A DNA stretch of 64,000 nt from Dromiciops gliroides (GCF_019393635.1 NC_057862.1:701161825-701225824); one strand, 5' to 3'; shown: positions 43,553-55,902, numbered from the stretch's first letter. Translations and numbers: made by a program. Notes: generated by a model not told the origin, from the letters alone.

Positions 43553-43692
43553 TTTGGTGAGGCAGTTGGGGTTAAGCAACTTGCCCAGGGTCACACAGCT
43601 AGTAAGTGTTAAGTGTCTAAGGCCAGATTTGAACTCAAGTCCTCCTGAATCTAGGGCCAGTGCTCTATCCACTGCACCACCTAGCTGCCCCT
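43553..43692 (-). mobile_element. Marsupial SINE
   Basis: A reverse-orientation SINE right after a short TG/TA microsatellite (43520-43552). It carries the full core and the CACCACCTAGCTGCCCC end. Confidence 0.9.
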
Positions 43693-43699
43693 GCAAGCA

Positions 43700-46600
43700 G
43701 TATTTTTTAAGAAAAAAAAGGAGGGAGAAAAAATGAGTAAAACTGGCCAACAGAGGCCCAAAGTCTGAGAGTCTGTGCAGTTTGGAGGCAGGCTTGCTCT
43801 CTTTCATTTGACCACATTCCTTTGTGGATGTTTTGTGGCTGCTCTTCCCACTTACACTGTTGGGCAGTTTGTCTTCTTGGCTCTGCATCATCATGTAGCT
43901 CTGTCCAGACTTTTCCACATCCATCATGTTCCTCTCATGCTCTGGACAGAGCCACAGATCCATCAACCTCCTAACCTTCCATGGGGGAGTTCTTGCAGGA
44001 GACTCTATTTTGGGAAGGGGCCCGGATCAGCCATCCCTCCTTCTCTGGACTGAGCCCCCACATCAGCTTTCCTTTGGTGGGTCAGGTTCCTGTTCGTGTC
44101 CTGTCTTTTGTCTTCCTTGCCAGACTGGGGGGGGGGGGATCCTCATCACTGGCCATCTGGAGCATTCTTCCATCTGGTGCTGAAGACAGAGTCTGGGTGT
44201 CGGAAGAGCTTCATCCCAGTCAGAGCCATCCCCAAGCAGAATAGGTGGGCAGGGGAGATAGTGGAGCCTCCTTCCTGAAGGTCAGCTCTGTTAGAAAGGA
44301 GAATCCTTCATGGGGGGCGTAGACTCCATGGTTGTTGAGCCCCCTTCCAGTTACCAAACCTCCCAAAAGACCTTGTAGGCTGGTAACTCAGTGTCCATCT
44401 GCATCTTCAGGCTGCCTGCCCCCCTCCCCACACCAGGGACTCAGCCTGAATGCCCCTTGGGCCAGGGAGGAAGCAGACACAGATTGGGCTCCCCACAGGA
44501 AGAGGGGTGGAGAGCAGCTGGGAGGGAGTGTGGCCGATAGGGGAAAACAATGGAAAGGGGGTGAATGGGCTTCTGAGCCCAAGGGAGAGGGGACTGGAAA
44601 CCTTGATGGACTGTGTGTTCTGGGGTGAATTTTGCGGGGAGTCCTTAGTGAGTGGGTGGAGTGAGGGGAGCTTTTCCGGAGGCTGTGATGCAGCATTTGT
44701 GCACACCATCTAGGCCAGTGTGGGGCCAGGCAGGGGCCCCTTGCTGGGGCTGGGGGAGGCCAGCTGAGGTGGCCAGGACCTTCGGCCAGGGCCAGATGTG
44801 CTGGCTGCCCCATCCTTGGCACACAGCCTCAGGCTTCCAGAGGCTGACTCAGGTTCCTGGGGAAGTGCTGAAGTGGCTCACTGTAGCCACAGGGGGCCTT
44901 CCCCAGGCTTCAGAGAACAGAGACTTTAATAATTCATCGGGTCTGTCCAGGCTTCTCCCCATCTGCCCACTCAGCCTGTTTCTCCCATGACTAATCTCCC
45001 CTCCCCTGTGGGAGGTGGGGTGTGGGCCAGAGCTAGGGCCAGGAAAGGCAGTTCATTGGGCCCTAATTAAGCTTGACTGAGGCAGTGGGAGCCCCAAGAA
45101 GGTTGCTCCCTGCAGCTGCCTGCCTCTCCCTGCACCTCTGGGTTACTGGGGGCTGGGCAGGGCCCTAGCTGAAGCCTGTAGGGAGAGGTGTTTTGCAGGA
45201 CAGGAAGGAATGCAACTTTCTATTGGCATTGCCAGGGACAGGGGTGGGTGGAGAGTGGACTCCAAGGACTTGGAGGAACTTTCCCCATTTTTTCCTGTTT
45301 TCAAATTCCTACTGTGTCACAACCAGACTTGTAACTGCTTCTTGGGGCACTGACATTCAGGAGAAAGTGGCCTTGGTGGTGGTGGCGATGGTGCATCTTC
45401 CTGGCAGGACATCCACACTTCCCTTCATGGTCCTTGGCTGGCTGTCACCACAGGCTCTCCTAGTGAGGTTGGACCCCCCCCCCCCAGCCTTCCCCACACA
45501 CACACACCACAGTGACATCTCAGGTAACACACCCTTCAGGTACAGGCCTCCTTTATCATGAGCGGAGGCAGTTCTGAGCAGTGGAGCACTCCCTAGGCTA
45601 GGAGACAGGAGGCTGGGGATGGGCACTGACGTCTTGTGCCTTGTGGATGGTCACTTTTTTCTCCATCTCAATCTGCTCTTGTTGTGATTGTTCTTGTTAT
45701 GACCTTATTGTTCCAGAACTAGGCTGGCTACATCTCCCCATGAGGGTTCTGGGAACCCTGAGAACTCAGGGGTTCTTCTCTATTTATTATTGGTTCAAAC
45801 CCCCTTCTCTTGCTTTCTCTCCATCATCCTCTCCCATAGCCCCATGAGCATCAGTTAGCCATCACAAAAGAATGCTGTGAAGATACAGCCTGGGTTATGC
45901 TTCAGGATTTGGGGACAATTGGTCCCACTGGGTTCACTTCCAAACTTGGTATAGCTGCTGGATGAGTCAGGAAAACCTAGTATGGACCCTGATCTTGGAC
46001 CTCCTGGGGGCAGCAGGGGTGACCTCCTTATTCTCCTTACCTTTGGGAGCACCCAAGGTCATAACCATCTCTAACCTCCTTCACTTAGGAGCAGGAAAGA
46101 ACAAACACAGAAGTAGCAGGAGGTCTGCTATCTTTGCGAGTACGGAGACCAAGTAGGAGCAGTGGGCAGTGGCACATCCAAGGCTCTCTCCAGAGGAGAC
46201 TGTATCCTGGGCACATGGACTACCCATATGGAAGCATCTCTAGTCATGTACACTGGCCACATGTACGACCATGCAAGTGTGGATACCTTGACTCATTCAT
46301 GGATTTGCCTTTAATAGTCACCCAGAGAACACAATTCTTTCAAAACAAAGGCATTCCATAAACTAACACAGTGAGAAAAGTGACAAACAAAGCCCCCAAA
46401 AGCCTGAGAAATGTCATCAGTAGGAAGAGTGGATGCTTTTAGGGGACTCATGGAGGAACACATGAATGGAGTGGAACACATGTGCATGTGCGGATCAGTA
46501 ACTGACCCAGGACCTCCAATGCCTTTGGTGATGGCATCGGGCTATTTCTGCTGGATGTGCCCTGCTAGTCTCAATATGATCCCTGTTGGAGTTTGTGGTC

Positions 46601-47950
46601 ACTGGCTGGGCAGATCTCTATTCGCCATGTGGACGCAATACACATAAACCCACTTTTCTGTCTGGGTCTGAGGTGCCTAGGTTTCCCCTTTGCTCCAATC
46701 TTTTGGGGCCCCCTCCACACAGAGTTGCTAGGAGGCACTGCCCCGCCCGCATCGGTTCCTGTCTCTATTCTCTGTGTCCAGGATCAAGTTACTCCTCTTA
46801 TCTTTGCTCCAGTGTTGGGTGATGCCAAACTGAAAAGAGCTGGGGCCAGGTGGGACCAAGCCCAGGGTTTGGCCCGAGACAGGCCATTGTAGAAATCCTT
46901 GGCTGGGCCAAGCCATTCTTTCAGAGCATTGTCCCCAGTGCTTCAGTTCTGCCATGTCCCCCTTTTCCTATTCCTCCTTGAAGACCCAGCAGCCTTTCTT
47001 GACTTTTGTATGTGGCTGCAAATCCTGAGAAGTCCTGGGAGTTTGGCATTACACCCCACATGCAGCAGTTTTTCCAACCAAGGCTGATTTTCAATTAGCA
47101 CCATCTTCAACTTTGTCTTTATTTTTGTCACATAATGATTCACAATGGGAAATTGACCATTTCAAGTAGAAAACTTCTAAAAGAATGTCTGCTCCTCTTA
47201 GAGGTAGGAGGGACCTCAGCATTTGTCCTATATAATCCTTCCCATTCTTTAAAGGCCAGGCCTCCTCTTCCAGAAAGCCTTCCCTGGTTATCCCTAGGTA
47301 GGAAGGAATACCTCCTAGCTACTCCAAATGATGCCTTTGGTTTTGTCCCTCCCAGTCCTAAGGTCTGAAGATCATTGACAGAGAAAGCAGGAGCCAAGTA
47401 AGAGTCAAGCTGCTCTGTCTTCTCTCCTTGGTCAGTCATCATTGTCTCCTATTTCTCCTGTGACTATCTCCTTTCTCCAATATAACTGAGCCCCACCCCC
47501 CAAACAAACAAACAAAAAGACAAGACAAAGTCCTCTGGCTTCTCCCTCCCTAAGCAAGAGCAGTTATGGCTTTCCCCAGGGTCCGAGGGTCTTTGGACTC
47601 TAATTTGGAGCATCTAGCCCCCAGAAAGGATGCTTCCAACACTGTTGGCTGTTAATGATTAGTGGACTAACTCCATTTAATCAATTAACATCAGTTAGCT
47701 TTTGCAAAACAAAGGTGCAAACAAAGGTACAAATCTGTCCCCACACACCCAACACTTTGGGCTTTACAGAGAGCCTCCCTGCCTGGGGCCTGAGGAATAG
47801 CCAGCCCAAACTGGGTCACCAAGGTAGGCTAGGAAGAGATGCTCTGCTCTGGACACCTTCCTGGATTCGTTTCTATTCCCTTCCAAGAGAATGATTGGTA
47901 CATTGCCTGGAAGGCAGCGGGTGCTATAAGTAGATGTGCAGCTGTCTGTC
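43700..47950. other. Long unique-looking intergenic stretch
   Basis: About 4.2 kb nearly free of SINEs and LINEs, unlike the surrounding sequence. No exon, RNA gene or recognisable protein was found. Around 44920-45110 there are homeobox-type cores (TAATAATTCAT, CCCTAATTAAGC) in otherwise GC-rich text. Around 47640-47710 there is an AT-rich block (TTTAATCAATTAACATCAG). Low repeat content may reflect regulatory constraint, which is inference only. Confidence 0.4.
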
Positions 47951-47959
47951 TAACCACAG

Positions 47960-48195
47960 CTGGATCGTGCATCGGGTGGAACACTGGGCCTGGGGCTCAA
48001 ATCCAGCTCTGGACAATTAGTAGCTACATGACCCTGAATGAGTCACTTAACCTCTGTCTCAGTTTCCTCATCTGTAACTTGGGTATGATCTCAGTCCCAG
48101 CCACACAGTGTTATTGTGAGGATCAAATGCTATCCTAACTATGGGGCGCTTAGCACAGTGCAGGGCACACGGTAAACGCTATATGATTATGCTAG
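47960..48195 (+). repeat. MIR, near full length
   Basis: Shows GGAACACTGGGCCTGGGGC, CAGCTCTGGACAATTAGTAGC, ATGAGTCACTTAACCTCTG, CTCAGTTTCCTCATCTGTAAC, GTTATTGTGAGGATCAAATG and GCGCTTAGCACAGTGCAGGGC. That is the whole MIR order including its 3' half. Confidence 0.88.
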
Positions 48196-48552
48196 TTCTT
48201 ATTATCTATCATTTCTCTGCCTGGACTCCATGTATCCTTGAGGAAGTGTGTGTCCCCAACTTTCCGGGATGTTTGGTGCCAACTGTTCCTTTGTCTTTCT
48301 TTATCACAATCTCTGGGAAGGAGAGGTCATTTCCTCACAAGCTTCTCATCATTTCCACTTGCCAGACCCAGAGTAGAACTTCGCTTTGTTGGTTCCTCCA
48401 CCTTCCTTGGCTGTTCTGCTTTTGGCCACAGGTGAGCTCCAGCAGAGGCCTGGATCATTGGAGTCTCTCACCTCTGTGCCAGATTCACTGTCTTTTCCCT
48501 GAACTTCCTCCCTCTGTACAGGTGTTCTGTCTGCAGCATACTTCAATGACAG

Positions 48553-48681
48553 GGGCGGCTAGGTGGTGCAGTGGATAGAGCACTGGCCCTGGAGTCAGGA
48601 GGACCTGAGTTCAAATCTCACTTCAGACACTACTGGCTGGGTGATCCTGGGCAAGTCACTTAATCCTAATTGCTTTAAATA
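48553..48681 (+). mobile_element. Marsupial SINE
   Basis: GGGGCGGCTAGGTGGTGCAG to CACTTAATCCTAATTGC, slightly shortened in the core. Confidence 0.9.
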
Positions 48682-48684
48682 TCT

Positions 48685-49060
48685 AGGGCCATCTCTAGAC
48701 ATCCTGATGTATAGCTTGCCATTGGAGCCAGATGGCTCTGGAGGAGAAAGGGAGGTTGGTGACCTTGCACAGCCTTCCCTTACTTAAAAAATGCAATTCA
48801 GTGCAAGTCATGATATCACCTCCTGATGTCATGGTCCTCTTTAAGAATGAAGGATGGGGGGGGGGGCAGCTAGGTGGTGCAGTGGATAGAGCACCAGCCC
48901 TGGATTCAGGAAGACCTGAGTTCAAATTCGGCCTCAGAAACTTGACACTTACTAGCTGCGTGACCCTGGGCAAGTCCCTTAACCCCCATTGCCTCACAAA
49001 ACAAAAAAAGAATGAAGGACAAACAACAAAAGAAAAGAAAAACTTCAATGACAATCTCTT
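48685..49060 (-). repeat. RTE-related SINE split by a younger SINE
   Basis: The plus strand carries GGAGCCAGATGGCTCTGGAGG, GGTGACCTTGCACAGCC, CAAGTCATGATATCACC, TGATGTCATGGTCCTC and AAAGAATGAAGGACAAACAAC. This is the reverse complement of the repeat that starts at 63893. A younger SINE sits at 48855-49007. Confidence 0.65.
48855..49007 (+). mobile_element. Marsupial SINE
   Basis: A full-length SINE preceded by a G10 run. It is flanked by a perfect 12-bp duplication, AAGAATGAAGGA, at 48843-48854 and 49008-49019. Confidence 0.93.
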
Positions 49061-49069
49061 TTCTGTCTC

Positions 49070-50415
49070 TCCTGTTAACCCTCACCAAAACACTCTTCAT
49101 CATGCTTCCCCTCTCTGCTTCTTGGATTTTTACTTGAATGTCTTCTTACAGCATGCAGTCCTTGGTCCCCTGTCCCCATCTCCAAGAGCCACACCCTCTG
49201 TTCTTTCTGAACAAAGAGCCGTCTTTCAATCATGGGTTTCATCCTGGCAAGAGCAGTGTTCACCGCGAGCTCAGATTTGTCTCCTTGTGTGAGGTGCTCT
49301 TGTTCACCTTGCCTGTTACTTATATTTTGTGTATTTGATTTATAATAACTTAGACCATATATATACATATATAAATATAATAACTTAGACCTTTTCCCTG
49401 GCTCTTTCCTTAGATTGTTGTCTCCTGTGAACTCCTAGGTGTCTCAGCCATTTTTCTTTCTTCATTGTAGCTGCCTCTGAGGTACATGGATACATGCAGG
49501 CAGTTTCCTTCCTCCCCTCTCCTTTTCAGTTTCAGGCCCTTTTGATGAGATTTCTAATACTTCAGGCAAATAAATTCTGATAAATCCTTCTTAGGTGAGA
49601 CACTCAATCCCTGACTAGTCTACCTCAAGCATGTGAAGACTCCTCTCACTGGAATGGGGGGCTGAGAACAGTTTGTCCCAATGGCTGTGAAGGGGGCTGA
49701 AGCAGGCACTGGGGAGAGCTTAGAGCTTGGTCAGACACCAAAGATGCCGAGGTCACCCACCCACTGCATCCTGGGGCATCAACAGTCTTTGACTTTTGTT
49801 CCGACACTGGAAGAGAGAGTGAAGTCAAGAACTTTGGGCAACTCTGCCTGACTTCCAATTCATGCACAAGTCAAGGCATCACCCTGTGATGTCATTGGCC
49901 AGTAGCCCATCATCCCTTCCTCCTGAGCCATTATCCATAATCAGATACTACCCCTTTTAGCCAGTAGTTCACTCCTCAACTCTGCCTTTCTCTCCTGGGG
50001 CCCTTACCTCTGATTGGCAGCAGTAGCAAAGAAAAGCCCTGGCCCTTCGAGTCTCTGTTCTTGACTGAGACTGACATCTCCATTGTTCTCTCTGGATTAC
50101 TTCGGCAGTAATTATTTGTGGCCGTGGGAATCACCAGAAGTTGGTGGTAACCATCTGGTTTGACAAGTCTTAGATCCTGTCATATCCTGGATCCATGCCC
50201 TGGAACAGAAAACAGATCTCTCCATTGTTGTCATCTGACTGACCAATAACTGTCTCAGTTCCCCTTATTATCAGTCACCCAGCATTCTACTTCCACCTAG
50301 CTGTGTGGTCTCTCTCCTGAAAGACCCTGAGGATGTACGCCACATTCCCTGGATGACGAAGAGTTTCAGAGCTTGGTAAGGGTCCTCAGCCCTCTTGACC
50401 CTGAAGGGAGGGGTG
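49070..50415. other. Intergenic, no gene recognised
   Basis: An AT-rich microsatellite (TATATACATATATAAATAT) lies at about 49357-49378. A short RTE-SINE-like ATCACCCTGTGATGTCATTGG occurs near 49879. The rest could not be assigned. Confidence 0.4.
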
Positions 50416-50427
50416 GAGGCTTTTCTT

Positions 50428-50576
50428 TTTCTTTTTGGTGAGGCAATGGGGGTTAAGTGACTTGCCCAGGGTCACACAGCTAGTAAGTGTTAAGTGTCTG
50501 AGGCCGGATTTGAATTCAGGTCCTCCTGACTCCAGGGCCGGTGCTCTATCTACTGTGCCACCTAGCTGCCCATGTT
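50428..50576 (-). mobile_element. Marsupial SINE
   Basis: A reverse-orientation full-length SINE. It is flanked by a 12-bp duplication, GAGGCTTTTCTT, at 50416-50427 and 50577-50588. Confidence 0.92.
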
Positions 50577-50939
50577 GAGGCTTTTCTTGAATTCTTCTGG
50601 CTCATCATGCCTTGAGCCCAGGGTGGAACTACAGGAAAAGTCTCTAAAACAAAGCTTAGAGATTGCTTATTACTAGGCACAGTCCAGTATTCATCCTCTC
50701 TCCCTCCTAATTTAACCTAACTTAACTGAACTTATTTTTCTTTTTGTCTCACTCAGTCGAACTCACCTGTGGCCTAGCACAATCACTGGCTGTCTCGGAA
50801 CCATGAGATGTGGTATGAGAACCTTTCCATAACATTTTCAGGTGTCATGAACACATACTAAATTTGGCTTTGATCCAGACACATGGTGGTAAAAAAGTGT
50901 TATAGATTGCATAACTACCTCAACCCTCTATTAGAAATC

Positions 50940-51956
50940 TAAGGATATAAAGGAGGGAATGTAATGGAATTTATTAATTTGATCATTGACAATGCTATGC
51001 TAAGGTTTAGTAAAAATACAGCAATTTTTCCAGAATCCAGAAGAGTCCAGAATCCAGTTTTCCAGACCAGAATCCAGTTTCTTCCTGATGACATCTTACC
51101 ACTTCAAGAAGACAAGAGAACTCAGAGACTTTATATGAACTGTTTTGTTAGTTTTTACTATCTCCTTTCTGTTAGAATATACACTATCTGTAACATGTAC
51201 TCTCTGCAGAGGCTCTCCCTTTGCAAGACTAATGTCAAAGCATTGGTTCATGAGAAAAAAAAAAATCGCCCCTCTGAACAAAACTTTCCTCTCTTCCTTT
51301 TCTATATTGTTGTTCACATATTATTAGTTAGCAATAGCTATTATATTCTTTTTACTGTTCCGTCAAGGAAATATTTTGTTTCTTGAGGAACAAAAGGGGG
51401 GAATGTGGTAAAAAGTTTTAACAGTCAGCGATAATGGAGAGACGCCAGTTTTTTTAAGGACCACCCTTTCGGAGAGGAGACCAACGGCATGAGCTACACA
51501 TGCCAGTCTGCCTGCTATGCACGCCAGACTGCCTGCTAGCACTCAACTTCCAGGGTGCGAGCTTAAAAGGCAAGGAGAGAATGGAAGTGGGATCTTTTTC
51601 CTGCTCTGCTGGTCCCCTGGCTGCGCTGCACAGACAGACGCTGACTGGAGTTCGACTCGGCCTGGCTCGTGGTTAGCAGCACGCACTTGACTCGGTCTCT
51701 CTCTCTCTCTCCCCAAAGGTGGCCTTGGGCTTTTGGTGAGTTTTATACAGAATATAGACTAAGCTTAGACTTAAGACTATTTGTTTTGTATTTCTACTTC
51801 CCTATCCCTCTAATCAACATCACCTGGTAACTACCACACAATAAAGCTCTAACTAGAAAACCAGAAGCTTCTTCCATTTACTAGTCTGGGAGATAAATTA
51901 AGGGAAAGGTTAAAGAGGGGAGATTTATGATCTAATATCCAATTTTAAATCTCACA
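50940..51956 (+). mobile_element. Endogenous retrovirus fossil: 3' internal end plus 3' LTR (family A)
   Basis: The LTR spans 51404-51956, from TGTGGTAAAA to CTCACA. A polypurine tract, AAAAGGGGGGAA, ends at 51403 directly before it, which marks it as a 3' LTR. The LTR is 553 bp, against 454 bp for its solo relative at 36081. It carries an AATAAA near 51840. The AT-rich 460 bp upstream is presumably internal sequence, but no retroviral gene is recognisable. The matching 5' LTR is absent from the window, so the copy is broken. Confidence 0.65.
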
Positions 51957-52740
51957 CTTATGTCTAGGGTTCTGACCGACCCCTTACCCCTTAAATATTT
52001 CCAGGGTTCCTTTTAGAGAGGAATTCAATGCTCAAAGTAGATCAGATATGGGACAGCTATTTATTTCTCACACACACATACACACACATACACACATCCC
52101 TGCTTCTGACATGGTGGTAACTGACCTATGGGGCCCATCCCCTGTGTATGTTTCATGAAGTTGTCCCCCCAGATTCCAGTCCAGCAGACTGGGGACTCTG
52201 AAAGACCCCAATTACACATAAAAGACAAGATTTCCAAAGACATAAAACATAAAACAGTGACCTATTGCTCCTATTATGCTCTCCTGGGAAGTAAACACCT
52301 TGTGGAGCTCCTGAGCAGAGTGTTACCTGTCTGTACAACTCACAGGTCCTGATCTCTTAGTCTTTCTTGGTCTTTTCCACAGGACCCTCCTGGTATCGGT
52401 CACCATGGTAGAGATTACCTTCTGTAAGAATGCCAAAGAGGAGAGGCAGAGGTGGGAGGCTGGAGTGTGGCATGGTACCTCACTGCCCCTGTCATAGCTC
52501 CTCATGCCCTTAAACCAGGGGCCAGAGCGGACAAGAGAGGGGGCCTCACAGAAGTAGGGGGATCAAACTCAGACCCACTCATGCTCCATGAGGTGGCCCT
52601 TGGCCTGCCCCAACAGAAGACTGGAGGAATCCCCTCAGCACCCCATTACAGTCTCCTGACTTTTGTCTCATTCGCCCCAAAGGATAAAATGAGTCAGCAC
52701 ATCTTCCAGGTCCTCCCAGATCACTTCCTGCCTTCAGAGG
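51957..52740. other. Intergenic, probable old repeat
   Basis: A short CA-rich microsatellite lies at 52060-52100. The remainder resembles decayed interspersed sequence without a recognisable family. No gene was seen. Confidence 0.35.
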
Positions 52741-52743
52741 TCA

Positions 52744-52755
52744 CACACATACACA

Positions 52756-52810
<55 letters not shown>

Positions 52811-52818
52811 ACTCACAG
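52744..52818. repeat. (CA)n microsatellite
   Basis: About 75 bp of nearly uninterrupted CA repeat, with ACATACACACTCAC variants at both ends. Confidence 0.98.
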
Positions 52819-53013
52819 GGGCAGAGGCCAGTTCCCAACCCCTGCCTTTGACTCTAACTTTGGGGCTCTTCTCATTGACCCACACTGCCTCTGGCCTCAG
52901 CAGCAGTTCTCTACACTCAATATACTCAAAATTAATGCAAAGACACTCTTTTGGGAGGATGAGAGCACAGGTACCTGGAGGTGGAGGTAGGAGGGTGGGG
53001 GCAAAAGAAGCTT

Positions 53014-53169
53014 TTTTTTTTTTTTTTTTTGCGGGCAATGGGGGTTAAGTGACTTGCCCAGGGTCACACAGCTAGTAAGTGTCAAGTGTCTGAGGCCGGA
53101 TTTGAGCCCAGGTACTCCTGAATCCAGGGCCGGTGCTCTATCCACTGCGCCACCTAGCCGCTCCGCAGG
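53014..53169 (-). mobile_element. Marsupial SINE
   Basis: A reverse-orientation full-length SINE with a long T run at its head. It is flanked by an 8-bp duplication, AGAAGCTT, at 53006-53013 and 53170-53177. Confidence 0.9.
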
Positions 53170-53465
53170 AGAAGCTTCTTGGAGAGGAGATGGGCTGGCA
53201 GAGAATTTGGGGATCAGGCCCCCTGACTCTAGACTTTCTCTGCCATGTCCCAGAAGCCCCTTCCCCTGGGGAGCCCCTCCCCTCCCCTCACACCAGAAGA
53301 GCCTTCACCCCTGTGGCCCCGCCTTCTGATGGCCAGGCTCCTCACAGAGTCTCCATTTCTAGGAGGAGCCCAGGCCAGGCCTATCCTCCTTCCTTTTGGG
53401 GCTGTCCTCCTGATCCTCCTCCCTGGCTTCCCCCTTTTCCACCCCTGCAGCTTCCTTTATGGGCT

Positions 53466-53590
53466 GTGACTATAAACTCCCTGAGGGCAGGGACAATCGT
53501 CTTTCTGTGTTCATTGGCAAACTCAGCACTTAGCCCAGTGCCTGGCACTCAACAGGTACTTAATCAATGTTTATTGACTGACTGACTCCT
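53466..53590 (+). repeat. L2-like 3' end
   Basis: ACTCCCTGAGGGCAGGGAC, CTTAGCCCAGTGCCTGGC and CTTAATCAATGTTTATTGACTGACTGACTCC are the standard L2 3' terminal blocks. Confidence 0.8.
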
Positions 53591-53968
53591 TCTGGGCTTC
53601 CTGATCTCCAGCCTCTGTCGAAGAGCTGCCCTTCTCCATCTTGTCCCGCCTTTGAGAGGAGCCTGCCCCCGGCATCCTCCCCTCTCCTGCAAACCTTCCA
53701 GGAGCTCGCCCTCCTGGGAGTTTCCCTTAGGCCTTCTCTTCCCTCAGAAGGGACCTCGGACTGGCCACCTTGAGCTCTTCCCCTTCCCCTTCCCATTGCC
53801 CTGTTCTGGTAACACCTGGCTCAGCTGAAGAGGCTTTGTCGAGGTGATCTGGGATCTCTCCGCAGTGGGACCCGGCGGCCCCTTGTCTCAGTCTTCATCC
53901 TTGTTGGCCTCTCTGTGACTGTGGATAATGTCGGTCACCCTGTCCCTCTCAGTGTTTCCTCTTCTGCC

Positions 53969-53969
<1 letters not shown>

Positions 53970-54001
<32 letters not shown>

Positions 54002-54002
54002 C
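53970..54002. repeat. (GT)n microsatellite
   Basis: About 30 bp of GT repeat followed by a GA-rich stretch (54026-54046). Confidence 0.95.
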
Positions 54003-54129
54003 TTCGTGAGTGTGCTTGCATGTGTGAGAGAGAGAGACAGAGAGCGTGTGTGCACTCTCTCCTGGTTCACTGGTCTTTATGCAGGCCATGCCCACTGCCT
54101 CTACTGAATAAAAATATGAGAGGAAAAGC

Positions 54130-54430
54130 TTCTAGGTAGTTGAATCACTTTATTACTAAGGCCAGCAGGTTATTAATAAAAGGATGGTCATTTAGCCATC
54201 TCAGACCAAAGACCACCGTGGCCAATGGCAGACTCACAGTGTATAATTTCGTGAAAACAGTAGGTCAAGCATTGACCCCTGCACAGAGAGGTTATCTCTA
54301 GTCTTGAGCTATCAATTCAAAGAATGTCCTCCTCTTCAATGAGGAGGGGGCCCAATCGACACACCCTCCCCCCCCCCATAGAGAAGTCCAGCTATCTAGA
54401 CACAGGGATAGTCTCTACCTATTTCTGCCC
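54130..54430 (+). repeat. Unclassified dispersed repeat, copy 2
   Basis: Same element as at 3115-3400: CAGCAGGTTATTAATAAAAGG, CAGACCAAAGACCACCG, GACTCACAGTGTATAA, GAAAACAGTAGG and AGCTATCAATTCAAAGAATG. It seems to continue to about 54600, beyond the part retained at copy 1. Confidence 0.65.
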
Positions 54431-54639
54431 AAGCAGAACACAATGAGCTTCCCCACCTTAAATTCCTTACAAGCTTGGAATGGCTCTGATCAAGATCAAG
54501 AGCTTCAATATGATCTTACCAGAATAGTCCTTCAGCAAAAACTGAAGGACTTTTGGAAGAAAGAGGGAAGCTCTGAATCTCCCTAAGGTATCAGTTATTA
54601 GTAACAGTTTCTTACACCAAGACTGTTCTGGTCCTGCTT

Positions 54640-54985
54640 TTTTTGTCTCTGCTTCTGCCTATTTCTCTCTCTGTCTTTTCCTCTCCCTTTTTCTTTCTCC
54701 CTTTGTCTATTTCTGTTTGTCTTTGTCTCCCTCTCCCCCTCATTCCCCCTCCATCCCTCCCTCCTTCTCTCTCTCTCTCCCTCTCCCTCCCCCTCTCTCC
54801 CCTCCTTCTTTCTCTTTCTCCCTTTGTCTATTCCTTTTGTCTCAGTCTGTCTCCCTCTCCCCCTCATTCCCCCTCCATCCCTCCCTCCTTCTCTCTCTCT
54901 CTCCCTCTCCTTCTCTCTCTGTCAGTCTCAGTCTCCCTCTCCCCCTCCTTTTTTCTCTCCCTCCCCTCCCCCCCTCATCTAGCCT
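54640..54985 (+). repeat. C/T-rich minisatellite
   Basis: About 345 bp of pyrimidine repeat. A longer unit of roughly 130 bp appears twice (CTCCCTCTCCCCCTCATTCC followed by CTCCATCCCTCCCTCC), near 54728 and 54850. Confidence 0.88.
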
Positions 54986-55079
54986 CTTTAGCTCTGGTCC
55001 TACACGAGGAACTGCCTGCTGGATATCTCCTCTTCCATACTCTGTAGGCATCTCCTTAACTTTTCCCCACACCCATCAC

Positions 55080-55345
55080 CTCCAAATTTTCCCTTTTTTG
55101 TTGACAGTCATCGTTCTTCGCCTATGTTCACAACTTCAGCATCATTCTTGACTCCTCTCTCTCTCAATCTCCACATATAAACAGTTGTCATTTCCCAACA
55201 TCTCTCCCATCCCTTCCTTTTTCTCCACAAAAACCAGTGGCTGTTGTCCTCTCATTAGGACTACTGTGATAGTCCTGGGACTGGTCTCCTTTCTTCCTGT
55301 CTTTCTCCTCTCCATCTCATCCTCCACCCTCAGTACTTTCCTCAT
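55080..55345 (+). mobile_element. L2-like LINE fragment
   Basis: CATCATTCTTGACTCCTCTC, TCTCCACATATAAACAG and AGGACTACTGTGATAG are the L2 reverse-transcriptase text seen at 7000-7210 and 28010-28240. Confidence 0.6.
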
Positions 55346-55902
55346 ACTTCCTCTGGGGTCGGTACAACCTCCCTTCCCAGGCTCTCCTCTCCTGTCTAGC
55401 AATGCCCCCTGGGGAGGTAGCACAGGGTTGAGAAAGGTGGCCGCTGGCTTGGGAGTCACAAGAGCACCATCCTGCTGTCCTCTGGCTCCCTTCTGTTTTC
55501 CAGGCTGACCCCAGCACAGCACTCACCTGTGCCCAGAGGGGCCGCCACCCCTTGTGGTATGGACCGGGTTCAGTCACTCTTTGGTTCACCCTGATGTATC
55601 TGAGAACAGTTTTTAATTAGAGTAACCTAGGTCATGGACCCCGGGGTGGAAGAAAACAGGTACTCATTGTCCCTTCTGAGTCAGGTATGGGACACCCCAG
55701 AGAGGCTCACCCGTGTACATGAGCAGCATTCAGGCCCTTAAAAGGACTGGCATGCTCCATGGCCAGGTGTTTCACAGCGCCTCTTGGGTCTGCGTTGCCT
55801 AGTGGTGGTTCTGGGGCCCAAGACAGCTCTGGGGTCACCAAGACACCAAGTGGAGACCTCTTCTTCCTCATCGTTCCCTGCAATCTCACATGTTGGCAGC
55901 TG

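Noticed and set aside
50964-51386. 140-codon frame upstream of the 3' LTR as an envelope gene
   Set aside because: No signal peptide, fusion or transmembrane pattern typical of an envelope, and AT-rich low-complexity content. Left as unassigned internal fossil sequence.
52744-52818. Possible CRISPR-like or tandem regulatory array
   Set aside because: It is a plain CA microsatellite. The regularly spaced repeats in this window are transposons and simple repeats of a vertebrate genome.
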